From NCBI GenBank assembly GCA_020072645.1, contig JAIQGK010000019.1:34599-98598 (forward strand): a stretch of 64,000 nucleotides of DNA, read 5' to 3'. Below the pieces are notes generated by a model. The model worked only from the letters and a program-made list of their open reading frames with translations, was not told the DNA's origin and searched no databases. Shown here piece by piece: positions 20,468-28,570 of the stretch. The translations under genes and the position numbers were made by a program. This DNA is from Terriglobia bacterium (lineage in GTDB: Bacteria > Acidobacteriota > Terriglobia > Terriglobales > Acidobacteriaceae). How positions within the stretch are numbered: position 1 is the first letter of the stretch; each line of letters begins with the position of its first letter.

Positions 20468-22648
20468 CTAATTCGGCCTTGCTTCGGGCTTGAGATAACG
20501 ATCAAAGAACTCATTTTCGCGCCGCCAGAAGTCTGTCATCGCTGCCCCTTCAAACCCATGCCCTTGGCCTTCATAGCGAAGTAAGGTCACGTCTTTGCCC
20601 AGATATCGCAATCCCTGATACATCTCGATCATGCCCTGCAGAAAAAAAACATCTTTGTCGCCCACAGCCAAAAGCATTGGCGTAGTCACGTTTGGTAAGC
20701 GGTAAACGGCAGACATTTTTGTCCACCCTTCCAGATCAGTCCATGGCGTACGGTCTTTGCCGTACCATTGCACGACCCCCGCAGGAGGACCTCCGCCCGC
20801 AGGGAAGAAAAATTGAGAAAGCCAATCGGGCGCTACAGCTGCGATCGATACCGCGCACTTAAAGCGAGGCGTAGCTGTCACCAGATAGTCAGCAACTCCC
20901 CCTCCATTGCTGAAGCCAGTCAATCCCATGCGGTCAGGATCTACGATTCCTCTGCGTATCAACTCATCCACTCCCGACATGATGTCATCCACCATCACTG
21001 CCCATCCATCAGGTCCTTTCACCGCCTGCATGAAAGCTTCACTTTTGACTACCGTTTGCCACACGTGCGGGGCGCGAGTAACAGGGAAAAATACGGCATA
21101 GCCACGGGATGCGAAAGATTGGTTCCCGCCCATCGTGTCGCCATAAAACTCATGTAATTCCTGCCCAATTGCGGGATAGCAATCCACAATCAGCGGATAC
21201 CTATGCCCTTCTTGGTAGCCAGCCGGCTTGATCAGCACGCCTTCTAATTGATCGCCGCGAGAGTTCTTCCACCGCACCAACTCTTGTTCGCCCATGGCCC
21301 ACTCTTTCATCTGTGGATTTGCGTCAGCCACCAGAGATGGCGAAGTGGAATTGCCGTCAATCATCTCGATGAGACCCCAGTGCCGTTCGTCCATCTTTTC
21401 CCAAACCAGAACTCCGGTCCGCGATATTGACATAGTCTCCTCATTAATCATTCCCCCGGGCGAGACTATGGGTGTTGAATGGAGATCACCGATGTCGATC
21501 TTGGCTAGACCATTCTCACGGTTGACGATGACGGAGCGGCTGTCAGGGGCCCACATAAAGTGGTAAAAGCTCTCTTCTAAACTCTTGGGCCCTCCGAATT
21601 GCGCCGTCAGATTCTTGGGAGTGCCTGTTCCGTCAGCAGAAATCACATAGACTTGCCGGGTACCAGACAGGCGTTCAGCTCCTGCGAATGCGATCCACTT
21701 CCCATCGGGCGACCAGGCGGGCAATCGTTTTATGCCATCGCCCGTCGTTACGGCATGCCGAGCTTTCGAATCAACTCTGAACACGTACAGGTTTGCTCTC
21801 TTGAAATCGGTCCAGTTTAGAGCGCCTTCCATCGACGCGCACACTATTGATTTCCCATCGGGCGACCATTGCGGATTGAAGTAGTTATCATCGCCGTGAG
21901 TCAGTTGTTCAACCTTGCCGGTGTTAACGTCGGCAATGAATATCTGGCCTACTTTAAAGGGATCAACTTTTGCGCTGGGATCCCGTTCATTTCCCTCCGA
22001 TGCGGCGAATACGCCGTGCATCGTCCAGGGGTACGGAGTTGTTGAGGTGAGTATCAAAGGCAATCCCTGCTTAGGGTCCGCTCCAGGAGCTGCCTGCTTG
22101 GCTGCGGGTGCCATACCCGACTGAGTGCCTTCCTTAGCCACCAACGATGTGAAAGCCAATTTGGTTCCATCTGGTGACCAGGAAAACCAGAGAGGATCAA
22201 ACCCCCATGCATCAAAAAACGTGTATTGGCTGATTTCGATGCCGTCGCCCAGATGCGTAATCTGGCGCGGTTTACCAGTTCTCACATCCAGCACCCAAAG
22301 CTGCCGGTTGCTCGCGCTCGGTGTGTAGTATGCAAGGTGCTCGCCGTCAGGGGACCAATGGGGAAGCATACCCCGCCCCATCTGACGGGGAGTGCTGTTA
22401 GGCCGGGCATCCACGATCCATAGATTGCTTTCCGGAACAACGCCTTCAGATGCATTTCCCCACGTGGTATAGACGATGCGGCGACCATTGGGTGAGATCT
22501 GAAGGTAGTAAATGGAGTTAGGACTCAAGCTTTGCAGATCTTGCAGAGTTATCGGCCGCGGTTCTTTTGCAATTAAAAGGCAAGATGCGGCAGTCACCGC
22601 AACCAGCGTCAAATACTTAAAAAACGTCAAGGACTTACTCTGCGCCAT
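20468..22648 (-). CDS. Exported S9-family prolyl oligopeptidase-like peptidase
   Basis: 726 residues from the ATG at 22648, chosen because AGGAGA lies 6 nt upstream and a signal peptide follows (SLTFFKYLTLVAVTAASCLL). The open frame continues 67 codons further up into repeat sequence. The N-terminal half is a TolB/WD40-type beta-propeller with recurring motifs such as PHWSPDGEHLAYY, WSPDGTKLAF and WSPDGKSIVCAS. The C-terminal alpha/beta hydrolase holds the catalytic triad: Ser580 in GFSNGG, Asp664 or Asp666 in VGDKDVFF, His697 in GQGHGF. It likely cleaves small peptides in the periplasm. It lies in the repeat-marked accessory region; its substrate could be one of the neighbouring peptides, but that is speculation. 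Confidence 0.9.
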   Translation of the reverse strand: MAQSKSLTFFKYLTLVAVTAASCLLIAKEPRPITLQDLQSLSPNSIYYLQISPNGRRIVYTTWGNASEGVVPESNLWIVDARPNSTPRQMGRGMLPHWSPDGEHLAYYTPSASNRQLWVLDVRTGKPRQITHLGDGIEISQYTFFDAWGFDPLWFSWSPDGTKLAFTSLVAKEGTQSGMAPAAKQAAPGADPKQGLPLILTSTTPYPWTMHGVFAASEGNERDPSAKVDPFKVGQIFIADVNTGKVEQLTHGDDNYFNPQWSPDGKSIVCASMEGALNWTDFKRANLYVFRVDSKARHAVTTGDGIKRLPAWSPDGKWIAFAGAERLSGTRQVYVISADGTGTPKNLTAQFGGPKSLEESFYHFMWAPDSRSVIVNRENGLAKIDIGDLHSTPIVSPGGMINEETMSISRTGVLVWEKMDERHWGLIEMIDGNSTSPSLVADANPQMKEWAMGEQELVRWKNSRGDQLEGVLIKPAGYQEGHRYPLIVDCYPAIGQELHEFYGDTMGGNQSFASRGYAVFFPVTRAPHVWQTVVKSEAFMQAVKGPDGWAVMVDDIMSGVDELIRRGIVDPDRMGLTGFSNGGGVADYLVTATPRFKCAVSIAAVAPDWLSQFFFPAGGGPPAGVVQWYGKDRTPWTDLEGWTKMSAVYRLPNVTTPMLLAVGDKDVFFLQGMIEMYQGLRYLGKDVTLLRYEGQGHGFEGAAMTDFWRRENEFFDRYLKPEARPN

Positions 22649-22739
22649 TGTCGGTCTCCTTTGATCGAAAGCCTGAATAGCGAGAATATACAGGAGAGTT
22701 AATGCCTTTTGGGATCGCTTTTGCTGTACGCGCTTCTGC

Positions 22740-23035
22740 GGTGTACACCCGGAGCGACTCGGGAGAGCCGGCGGGTGGCCCACCTTTTCCGCTTTTGCAA
22801 AGGGTGGAATTCCACGCCGTCCGCCGCATCCATATCCAGTCCCGCGCAACGGGACGGCTGGTGCTTTCAGGGCAGGCCTTTAGGCCGGCCTTCGCCAACG
22901 GCGAACGAGGCACGGTCCCGAGGCGAGCTTGCGAGCTGAAGGGCAAGTGCCGGGAAAGCAAAGAAAAGGATTATTTCCTTGCGCCGTAGGCCGGTCGCGC
23001 AGCGCAGCAGAGCGCGAATAGATTCCTGCTCTTTA
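22740..23035 (+). repeat. Accessory-region repeat family, copy 2 (composite), in a 690 bp gene-free stretch
   Basis: Includes GCAAAGGGTGGAATTCCACGCCGTCCG and TTGCGCCGTAGGCCGGTCGCGCAGCGCAGCAGAGCGCGAATAGATT, both matching parts of the copies at 25040-25225 and 27855-28030. From 23036 to 23338 I see only a short minus-strand ORF of doubtful reality (23132-23299). Confidence 0.65.
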
Positions 23036-23338
23036 AACACGTGTCGCCTAACGGTATCGCAATCGAGTGCCAGACAACCTCAGCATAGACCCCGAATTCG
23101 AACGGCCGCAAAACGCTCTTCACCGAAATGATCAAAAAGCTGTCCTGGACGCCCTTTGGCCCATCAGCGCTCCCTTAGAAAGCGCAAACCCCCGTTTTAC
23201 ATCGTCCAAATCGGTGTTAACCAGCCTGCAGCCGATAAGGCTGTTGGTCTTATCCAGTGCAACTCCGGTCACAGGAAGTGAATGCGCCTGTGTAGGCATG
23301 TCTTTGCCGGAAGCCTGGCAGTTGGAAGCTACAATCCT

Positions 23339-23728
23339 CTATTGAATGCATTCCAGGTGACATTCCGTCGAGGTCGTGCATTTGGCGTTGCCGATGCAAT
23401 CGCAACAGACCAACCCGTCTGTGCAAACACCATCCGGTTGCCCTGGGGGACCGGGACAGAACGTCGTCGGGGGGAAGTCCGCGTGGGTTGTGGCAAGGCC
23501 CGCGTTTAGACCCGTCACCAATGTGCGATCGTGCAGGCCTCGGCGCTGTAAATGGAGCATAAAGAGCGCGGCTGGCCCATCCAGATGCGCGGGTTCTGCT
23601 GTCGCAGAAACAGTTAGCGCATTCGCCTGAACTGCTGTTGCCTGCCCATTTGTTACCGTTTGCGCCGTTGCTCCTATTGTGAACAGAAGAAAGAGTGAAA
23701 TGAGAAACCATTTGCTGGTGGATTTCAT
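23339..23728 (-). CDS. Exported protein with a cysteine-rich C-terminus
   Basis: A 129-residue protein starting at the ATG at 23728. Residues 1-22 form a signal peptide (MKSTSKWFLISLFLLFTIGATAQ). The middle 70 residues are Ala/Thr-rich without a recognised domain (TAVQANALTVSATAEPAHLDGPAALFMLHLQRRG). The last 40 residues hold nine cysteines: TTFCPGPPGQPDGVCTD, LVCCDCIGNAKC and STECHLECIQ. This is a compact, probably disulfide-bonded or metal-binding knot. I do not recognise a family. Its AT-richer surroundings, repeat copies on both sides and similar small cysteine-rich genes at 24180 and 28571 suggest an accessory, perhaps horizontally gained, function. Confidence 0.65.
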   Translation of the reverse strand: MKSTSKWFLISLFLLFTIGATAQTVTNGQATAVQANALTVSATAEPAHLDGPAALFMLHLQRRGLHDRTLVTGLNAGLATTHADFPPTTFCPGPPGQPDGVCTDGLVCCDCIGNAKCTTSTECHLECIQ

Positions 23729-23865
23729 GGACTCAGATTCTCCCTAATTCAAGATTTTACTTCTGGCATAGTGTAGTCCAACTGCATACGCTGTTCGGGA
23801 TAATTGATGACATTTCAAACAAAGTAAGTTCCATTTTGGAGCTCACTGAGTTTCGAACTCCTTCT

Positions 23866-23945
23866 TACGCCGTAGGCTTGCGCGCAGCGCAGCGGAACGC
23901 AAACAGGCAGCGTTCGGCGGGTGGCCCACCTTTTCCGCTCTGGCT
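23866..23945 (+). repeat. Accessory-region repeat family, copy 3; rest of the 331 bp spacer is AT-rich
   Basis: CTTCTTACGCCGTAGGCTTG, then GCGCAGCGCAGCGGAACGC and CAGGCAGCGTTCGGCGGGTGGCCC match copies 1 and 2. From 23946 to 24059 the base composition drops sharply in GC (for example TTCTAATAGTTATGAAAATAAC), which fits a promoter region for the operon that follows. Confidence 0.65.
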
Positions 23946-24059
23946 TTTAGTTAGGCGCAATATCTGCTGCAAGGATGTGACAAGTCGGGCAAAAAGTTAA
24001 GAGTTTCTAATAGTTATGAAAATAACTGACACTAATTCCACTTTGGTACAAGCTCCAAT

Positions 24060-24173
24060 ATGAAACTAGATAACTATAAATATATGGTGCAAGTAGTTTC
24101 ATTCATTTTATTTAGTTCTATAATTTCCGTTGCCATGTTAGAGAGAGACAAAATGGCAAGAAAGAAGGAATAA
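24060..24173 (+). CDS. Possible 37-residue single-span membrane peptide
   Basis: ORF of 37 residues: a polar N-terminus (MKLDNYKYM), one hydrophobic span (VQVVSFILFSSIISVAMLE) and a basic tail (RDKMARKKE). It ends 6 bp before the ATG of the cysteine-rich peptide gene, so it may be the first gene of that operon. No strong Shine-Dalgarno is seen; a 15-codon ORF upstream (ATG at 24016) ends in an ATGA overlap with its start. Low coding certainty because of size. Confidence 0.35.
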   Translation: MKLDNYKYMVQVVSFILFSSIISVAMLERDKMARKKE

Positions 24174-24179
24174 GAAAGC

Positions 24180-24407
24180 ATGTCTACCTATGTTAAAATT
24201 GCTATGCGGCTAACTATTCTCTTCGCTTTGATGGTGGCGGTGCTGGTTCTGATTCAACCAACGCCTGCCGCTGCGAGCCAATGCACGGACCAATGCCATG
24301 CTGACTATGTGGCGTGTGAGGCAACCTGCATCGGGCAGTTTGGATGCGATGATATTTGCAGGCAGAATTTGTTTGATTGCAATCAGTGTTGCTTTGGCAA
24401 TTGCTGA
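24180..24407 (+). CDS. Exported cysteine-rich peptide (10 Cys in 41 residues)
   Basis: A 75-residue precursor with a signal peptide of about 33 residues (MRLTILFALMVAVLVLIQPTPAAA). The mature part of about 42 residues begins SQCTDQCHADYVACEATC and continues IGQFGCDDICRQNLFDC, then NQCCFGNC, giving ten cysteines and few hydrophobic residues. That density implies multiple disulfides and a knottin-like fold, or metal clusters. AAGGAA at about 9 nt is the ribosome site. The membrane thioredoxin-like gene begins 38 bp downstream on the same strand. I know no named family for it. It probably acts outside the cytoplasm. Confidence 0.75.
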   Translation: MSTYVKIAMRLTILFALMVAVLVLIQPTPAAASQCTDQCHADYVACEATCIGQFGCDDICRQNLFDCNQCCFGNC

Positions 24408-24445
24408 TTCCTATTTCACTCGATCCAAAATGACAGGAGGCAACA

Positions 24446-24961
24446 ATGGCGGGCATTAGTAATGAACGAACTGCAAAGAGAGTTGAACTGGTTGCGAATG
24501 TTGGAATCGTCATTGTTGCCTTATTGGCGGCAACATTGCTTTTGCGCAACAACCTCGGACACCAGTCAAATCCGCAATCTATTGTCATTGGCTCAAAGAT
24601 AAAGCTCAAAGATGTCAATTGGAAAGCCAATGGAAAGACGCTGGTTCTGGCTTTATCAACCAATTGCCATTTCTGTACGGAAAGCGCTCCATTCTATCGG
24701 CAGTTGGTAAAGGCAGCGGAAGAGAAAAACGTCCGTACAGTTGCCGTGTTCCCACAATCGCCCTTAGAAGCAACGTCTTACTTGGCGGCAAAAGCCGTGA
24801 AGGTTGATTTGGTCCAGCAGTCTCCTTTACCGGATATTCAGGTGTCCGGGACGCCAACGGTTCTGTTGGTCAATGAAAATGGTGAAGTCAAAGCTGTATG
24901 GATTGGGAAACTTCAGGCCGAGCGCGAAAAAGATCTCTTGGGCCGGTTAGGATCGTCCTGA
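24446..24961 (+). CDS. Membrane-anchored thioredoxin-like protein
   Basis: 171 residues. One N-terminal transmembrane helix (VELVANVGIVIVALLAATLLL, residues about 13-33) places the domain in the periplasm. The thioredoxin fold shows the redox motif CHFC at residues 74-77 (LALSTNCHFCTESAPFY) and the cis-Pro137 loop SGTPTVLLV, then a GEVKAVWIGKLQ strand. This resembles TlpA/MauD-type oxidoreductases. The Shine-Dalgarno ACAGGAGG is 7-8 nt before the ATG. Its position right after a 10-cysteine exported peptide suggests that it makes, reduces or shuffles disulfides in that peptide. The function is inferred, the fold is secure. Confidence 0.88.
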   Translation: MAGISNERTAKRVELVANVGIVIVALLAATLLLRNNLGHQSNPQSIVIGSKIKLKDVNWKANGKTLVLALSTNCHFCTESAPFYRQLVKAAEEKNVRTVAVFPQSPLEATSYLAAKAVKVDLVQQSPLPDIQVSGTPTVLLVNENGEVKAVWIGKLQAEREKDLLGRLGSS

Positions 24962-25038
24962 AAGCTGGAGAGAACCACCTTTCCTTTGTTCTTCTTCCCG
25001 CTCACAGCAATGTTGAGGTAGCTGATCCTTCACCGCTC

Positions 25039-25230
25039 TTGCGAAGGGTGGGATTTCACACCGTTCGTCGCACCGTTTCTAAATTCCGCAATGGTCGCGA
25101 CTCCGGTGTCAACCGTGAGGACAAGTGTCAGGGCACGGCTTCAGCCGTGCCGTAAAAGCGCAGAAAAGAATTTCTTCCTTACGCTGTAGGCTCGTCGCGC
25201 AGCGCAGCGGAGCGCGAATAGATCTGCTCT
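25039..25230 (+). repeat. Accessory-region repeat family, copy 4 (full length)
   Basis: The longest version: GCGAAGGGTGGGATTTCACACCGTTCGTCGCACCGTTTCTAAATTCCGCAATGG, then GTGTCAGGGCACGGCTTCAGCCGTGCCGTAAAAGCGCAGAAA, then TTACGCTGTAGGCTCGTCGCGCAGCGCAGCGG. It is nearly identical over about 190 bp to the copy at 27855-28030. It lies between the thioredoxin gene and the LytTR gene, in a 339 bp stretch without genes. Confidence 0.8.
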
Positions 25231-25300
25231 TTAAAAACGCGCCGTTAATCGACTGCCACACCGTCCGCCGCACGACAGCGGACCGCGGCTGCAGCAGGCC

Positions 25301-26056
25301 TCAGATCTGAAAGGTGGTCCGAAGAGAGTGTTTATACCGGCGGCTCGACAGAATGGCTGTACCGTCTGCCAGAACGAGCGTGTATTGATAATTGCGGGTT
25401 TGTCGGATCTCTTTCACGCTATTCACATTGACAATCCACGAGCGATGAACCCTGAGCAGGACGTCCTGTTTGAAATCGCGCTCCAACTTGTTCAGCGTTG
25501 AACGGACCAGCAGAGTTTCTGTGCCGCAACGGATTCTGACGTAGTTGTCCTCGGCCGCCATCCAGATGATGTCATCCGCGCATAGCCTGATGTTCCGTCC
25601 TCGGTCGGCCACCGTAATTCGAAAGGGAGATCGCGCTCGTCTGAGCTGGTTTCTTAGCGCTTCTTTGGCCCGATCCAGGGCCAGAAATAGCCGGTCTTCA
25701 TCGAACGGTTTCATTACATAATCGCAGGCCTGAATATCGAAGGCCCTGGGCGCATAGTTTGCAAACGCCGTGGTAAACACTATGACGGGCTGATCTTCTT
25801 CTGATAATTTTTCCAGCAAATCGAAACCGGACAGTCCCGGCATCTTGACGTCAAGGAACAGGATATCCGGGCAACATTGCTGGATGCGCTCCCGGGCCTC
25901 GCTCGCACTGCTGCACTCCTGGATTTCCTGAATGTCGTCGTCCTTCTCAAGCATGTGGCGCAGGAAGTTCCGCGCCAGGCCTTCATCATCGACGACCATC
26001 ACCCGTAGTTTCTCTGCCAGTGGTTTCTGAGTAAGACGCGCTCCACTGCGATTCAT
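25301..26056 (-). CDS. LytTR-family response regulator
   Basis: A 251-residue two-domain regulator. The receiver domain (residues 15-135) has the acidic pocket VMVVDDEG, the phosphoacceptor Asp in CPDILFLDVKMPGLSGFDLL, the conserved Thr in VIVFTTAF, and the Lys in YVMKPFDE. The LytTR DNA-binding domain follows (residues about 145-245), with ITVADRGRNIRLCADDIIWMAAEDNYVRI and LLRVHRSWIVNVNSVKEI. It overlaps the histidine kinase stop by 4 bp, so the two are a pair. LytTR regulators often control exported peptides, bacteriocins or extracellular factors; here the targets could be the small peptide genes nearby, which is inference only. Confidence 0.93.
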   Translation of the reverse strand: MNRSGARLTQKPLAEKLRVMVVDDEGLARNFLRHMLEKDDDIQEIQECSSASEARERIQQCCPDILFLDVKMPGLSGFDLLEKLSEEDQPVIVFTTAFANYAPRAFDIQACDYVMKPFDEDRLFLALDRAKEALRNQLRRARSPFRITVADRGRNIRLCADDIIWMAAEDNYVRIRCGTETLLVRSTLNKLERDFKQDVLLRVHRSWIVNVNSVKEIRQTRNYQYTLVLADGTAILSSRRYKHSLRTTFQI

Positions 26057-27168
26057 CGTGTTGTCTCTCCTTGAGAGGCGGGGAGCGCGATCAGGACCTG
26101 AAACACCCCGGGTGAATTCCAGCCATATTCAAACCGAAACCGTTCTGGATATAACAATTGCAAACGGGACCTCACGTTGGCAAGGCCGACTCCTTCCCGA
26201 ATCAGCTTAGCCGCCTCGGGAGTACTCTCCTGCTCATTCCGGACGATAATCTCCACGGAATGGTCCACCGCCCGTGAGGCTACTTCCACTCGGGCCGCTC
26301 CTCCATGCTCCCACGCGCCATGACGCAGTGCGTTCTCAACCAGGGGCTGAAGGATCAGATTTGGAACCAGAGCTGATTCCGTGCCGGGACCAAGATTCAC
26401 CCGGAGGCGCACGCGATCTTCAAAACGCACACGCTCAATCCCAAAATACAGCTCGACAAAGCGAATTTCTTCTTCCAGGCAGATCATCCGCGAGTCGCGT
26501 CCATCGATCGAAAGGCGCAGGAATTCGCCCAGCCTGGCAATCATGCGAATGGCTTCGCTCGGACGGCTCTCAATCAGCGCGGAAACGGAATGCAGTGTGT
26601 TGAAGAGGAAGTGAGGGTGCAATTGCATGCGCAGGGCCATTAACTCGGCTCTTGCCAGTTGAGTTTCGAGAAGCGCCCGGCGTTCCTCTTCCTCCCGCAG
26701 CCCTTCGTAGTAATCATGCGCGCAGAAGAGAGCCAGAATGAGCGAATACATCACCATTTGGCCGGGTGTGCGATAAGCACAGTACACAGCCAGATATCGG
26801 AATGTAAAAGGGATGTTAGCTGTGAACCCCGGATCCACTAGCCTGTCGATGGATAATCCCAACAGGCGCGTCAACGATGGAAGAATGATCGCCATAAGCA
26901 CGTGCAAGATGTAGATATGGACTCTTGGCGGAGCCAGCGGAAAGCGGCGGTTAACGGCGAAAATGAGAGGACATAAAGCCAGCCATAGATAAATCTCCAG
27001 AAAATACCAGAGCAACCCACTTGCAAAAGAAGCCGGCGTTCCCAGAGACGTTAACTGCGCATACCAGGCAACGGATTCGGCTAATCCAAGAGCGGTTGCG
27101 ATCACAAACAGGAAGACGAATACCTTCCGCGGAAGCCTCAGCGATCTGTGCGCACCATGTTTGTCCAT
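26053..27168 (-). CDS. LytS-type sensor histidine kinase
   Basis: About 371 residues from the ATG at 27168 (a TTG at 27204 would add 12). The N-terminal 150 residues hold about four to five hydrophobic spans, so the sensor is membrane-embedded. The His_kinase domain (PF06580) shows the phosphoacceptor His in LRMQLHPHFLFNTLHSVSALI. The ATPase part has the N box-like NLILQPLVENALRHGAW and the G box GVGLANVRSRLQLLYP. It has no extracellular sensory domain. It shares a promoter with the overlapping LytTR gene. The stimulus is unknown. Confidence 0.92.
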   Translation of the reverse strand: MDKHGAHRSLRLPRKVFVFLFVIATALGLAESVAWYAQLTSLGTPASFASGLLWYFLEIYLWLALCPLIFAVNRRFPLAPPRVHIYILHVLMAIILPSLTRLLGLSIDRLVDPGFTANIPFTFRYLAVYCAYRTPGQMVMYSLILALFCAHDYYEGLREEEERRALLETQLARAELMALRMQLHPHFLFNTLHSVSALIESRPSEAIRMIARLGEFLRLSIDGRDSRMICLEEEIRFVELYFGIERVRFEDRVRLRVNLGPGTESALVPNLILQPLVENALRHGAWEHGGAARVEVASRAVDHSVEIIVRNEQESTPEAAKLIREGVGLANVRSRLQLLYPERFRFEYGWNSPGVFQVLIALPASQGETTR

Positions 27169-27471
27169 CGGTTTGCTAGTAACCGTACCAAATCCGACTC
27201 GCAAAGGTAAACAGAGTTATCAGGCTGAGAGCGAGAGACCCGGCGTTTCTCCTCAACAAATAATGATCGATTGTCACTCACCCCATCCTGCGAACCTCTG
27301 GCCACATTTTTCTTTTGAGGCCCGCCCAAGTGTCGCTATGGTGGTGCGAAATCAAAGAAAAATGGCGTGTGGTTTGCATTCACGAACGGCTGCGGCTGCA
27401 GCGCACGACAGAGCTCGGTACGTGCAAGGTATGAGTTTCGGGCCGTTGTTGGCCCAAAGGAGAACATCTGA
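27169..27471. other. 303 bp divergent spacer
   Basis: The spacer between the kinase gene (minus strand) and the small gene at 27472 (plus strand). No ORF, clear promoter box or repeat was recognised; GGAGAAC at 27459-27465 is the ribosome site of the downstream gene. Confidence 0.3.
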
Positions 27472-27729
27472 ATGGCAAATGGGAGCAGAAAGCCCATCCG
27501 GGCAGCCGACTGTGCCGATCGAGCAGGCAAGTACGCTTTCGGGCTGAATGACACCAAAGCGGTTGCGGCGTTGCGCCAACTGGCAGACGATATCGAAGCC
27601 GGTGCTCTGGCACTGCACAGCGTAACCACTCTATCGCACGCCACGCATGAAGAATTTTGTATTCGAGAAATCACCATTGAAGTCCTGGAGGAATGTCCGA
27701 GCGCAGGCCCCGTCGCGGTAAAGGAGTAA
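27472..27729 (+). CDS. Small acidic hypothetical protein
   Basis: An 85-residue protein with GGAG about 9 nt before the ATG. The central part looks helical (LNDTKAVAALRQLADDIEAGALAL), followed by two beta strands (VTTLSHATHEEFCIREITIEVLEE). I do not recognise a family, although similar small proteins occur in acidobacterial accessory regions as I recall them. No signal peptide; cytoplasmic. It is alone on its strand, divergent from the two-component genes, and is followed by a repeat copy. Confidence 0.5.
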   Translation: MANGSRKPIRAADCADRAGKYAFGLNDTKAVAALRQLADDIEAGALALHSVTTLSHATHEEFCIREITIEVLEECPSAGPVAVKE

Positions 27730-27854
27730 GGCGGGCCCACCCAATCTGGCTTTTCTTTAACTCACAATACCGTGGGTGCCCTCGATAAGAGCGGGTGGCC
27801 TATTGGTTCCCCTTTTTCCGACTACCTAAACTGGATGACCCATCCTTTTGCCGC

Positions 27855-28030
27855 TTTTGCAAAGGGTGGGATTTCATACCGTTCGTCGCACAGTTTCTAA
27901 ATTCCGCAATGACCGCGACTCCGGTATCCACCGTGAGGGCAAGTGTCAGGGCACGGCTTCAGCCGTGCCGTAAAAGCGCAGAAAGAGCCTCTTCCTTTTA
28001 CGCCGTAGGCTCGTCGCGAATAGATTTCTG
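27855..28030 (+). repeat. Accessory-region repeat family, copy 5 (full length)
   Basis: GCAAAGGGTGGGATTTCATACCGTTCGTCGCACAGTTTC, then AGGGCACGGCTTCAGCCGTGCC and TACGCCGTAGGCTCGTCGCG. It is nearly identical to the copy at 25039-25230 and in the same orientation. It fills most of the 385 bp gene-free stretch 27730-28114. Confidence 0.8.
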
Positions 28031-28070
28031 AATCGGCGGAGCGGTGGTTAGCAGCTGAGAAATGTTTTAT

Positions 28071-28099
28071 GGGGATGAAGCAGATTTTTCTTCATCCCC
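28071..28099. terminator. Strong hairpin between the repeat and the orphan precursor gene
   Basis: A perfect 10 bp stem GGGGATGAAG / CTTCATCCCC with a 9 nt loop, 15 bp past the stop of the precursor gene on the minus strand. On the plus strand it is followed by GTTTTGCG. The minus-strand side lacks a T tract, so it may act as a transcript-end stabiliser rather than a classic terminator. Confidence 0.55.
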
Positions 28100-28114
28100 G
28101 TTTTGCGATTCGAA

Positions 28115-28285
28115 TTACACGCCGCCGCAGTCCGCCGGTACACCGTCCCCGTTTGGGAATGTGGGGCTAGGCGCTGAGCAGGGCGCTAGCGTGAAGAATC
28201 CTCCTTGAACGTTTTGGGTTTCCTGATCGCTCAGCTCACGAGCGCCCATGCGGCCCAGTATTCTGTTTTCTTTTTTATTTGCCAT
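28115..28285 (-). CDS. Double-glycine-leader peptide, orphan RiPP precursor
   Basis: A 56-residue peptide with AAGGAG about 7 nt before the ATG at 28285. The leader reads NRILGRMGARELS, then DQETQNVQGG. This matches the leaders of the three precursors at 36843-37570 (NRVLxRxxAR(D/E)L(S/T)xxExxx(V/I)xGG). The core of 27 residues after GG is FFTLAPCSAPSPTFPNGDGV, then PADCGGV, with two Cys 17 apart and several Ser/Thr and Asp. No modifying enzyme is adjacent; the ATP-grasp ligase at 35640-36758 is the only candidate in the window. A strong hairpin follows the stop. Confidence 0.75.
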   Translation of the reverse strand: MANKKENRILGRMGARELSDQETQNVQGGFFTLAPCSAPSPTFPNGDGVPADCGGV

Positions 28286-28570
28286 ATTCAATCTCCTTTC
28301 TTGTTATAGGTTTTTGTTGTCAGCGCTTCAGGCGGCCGCGAGGAAGTTCGGCGGGGACGCCGATTAAGTCTTAACAGCCGCCAAGCAACTACCGACCTGA
28401 AAGACCAAGATTAAAGAGAAGTGTTCTCTGATTCAAACCTGTTCCAAAATGGGAAGATCTCTGGAAAATCGGCTGGAGGAACAGCCTCTGCTCCAACAAG
28501 ACGGCTTACAATGCGAAATTGAACGCAATCACATCGCGCAACGCGCGAATCCAAAAAGCCCGGAGGACTT
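28286..28570. promoter_or_regulatory. Divergent spacer between two small peptide genes
   Basis: 285 bp separating the orphan precursor (minus strand) from the exported peptide at 28571 (plus strand). AAGGAG and GGAGG ribosome sites border it on the two sides. An imperfect palindrome, AGAGAAGTGTTCTCTG at 28412-28427, could be an operator for one of the two genes. No ORF is convincing. Confidence 0.3.

Noticed and set aside
23132..23299. 55-codon ORF on the minus strand (MPTQAHSLPVTGVALDKTN...)
   Set aside because: No ribosome site and no recognisable domain; it lies beside a repeat and may be a decayed fragment.
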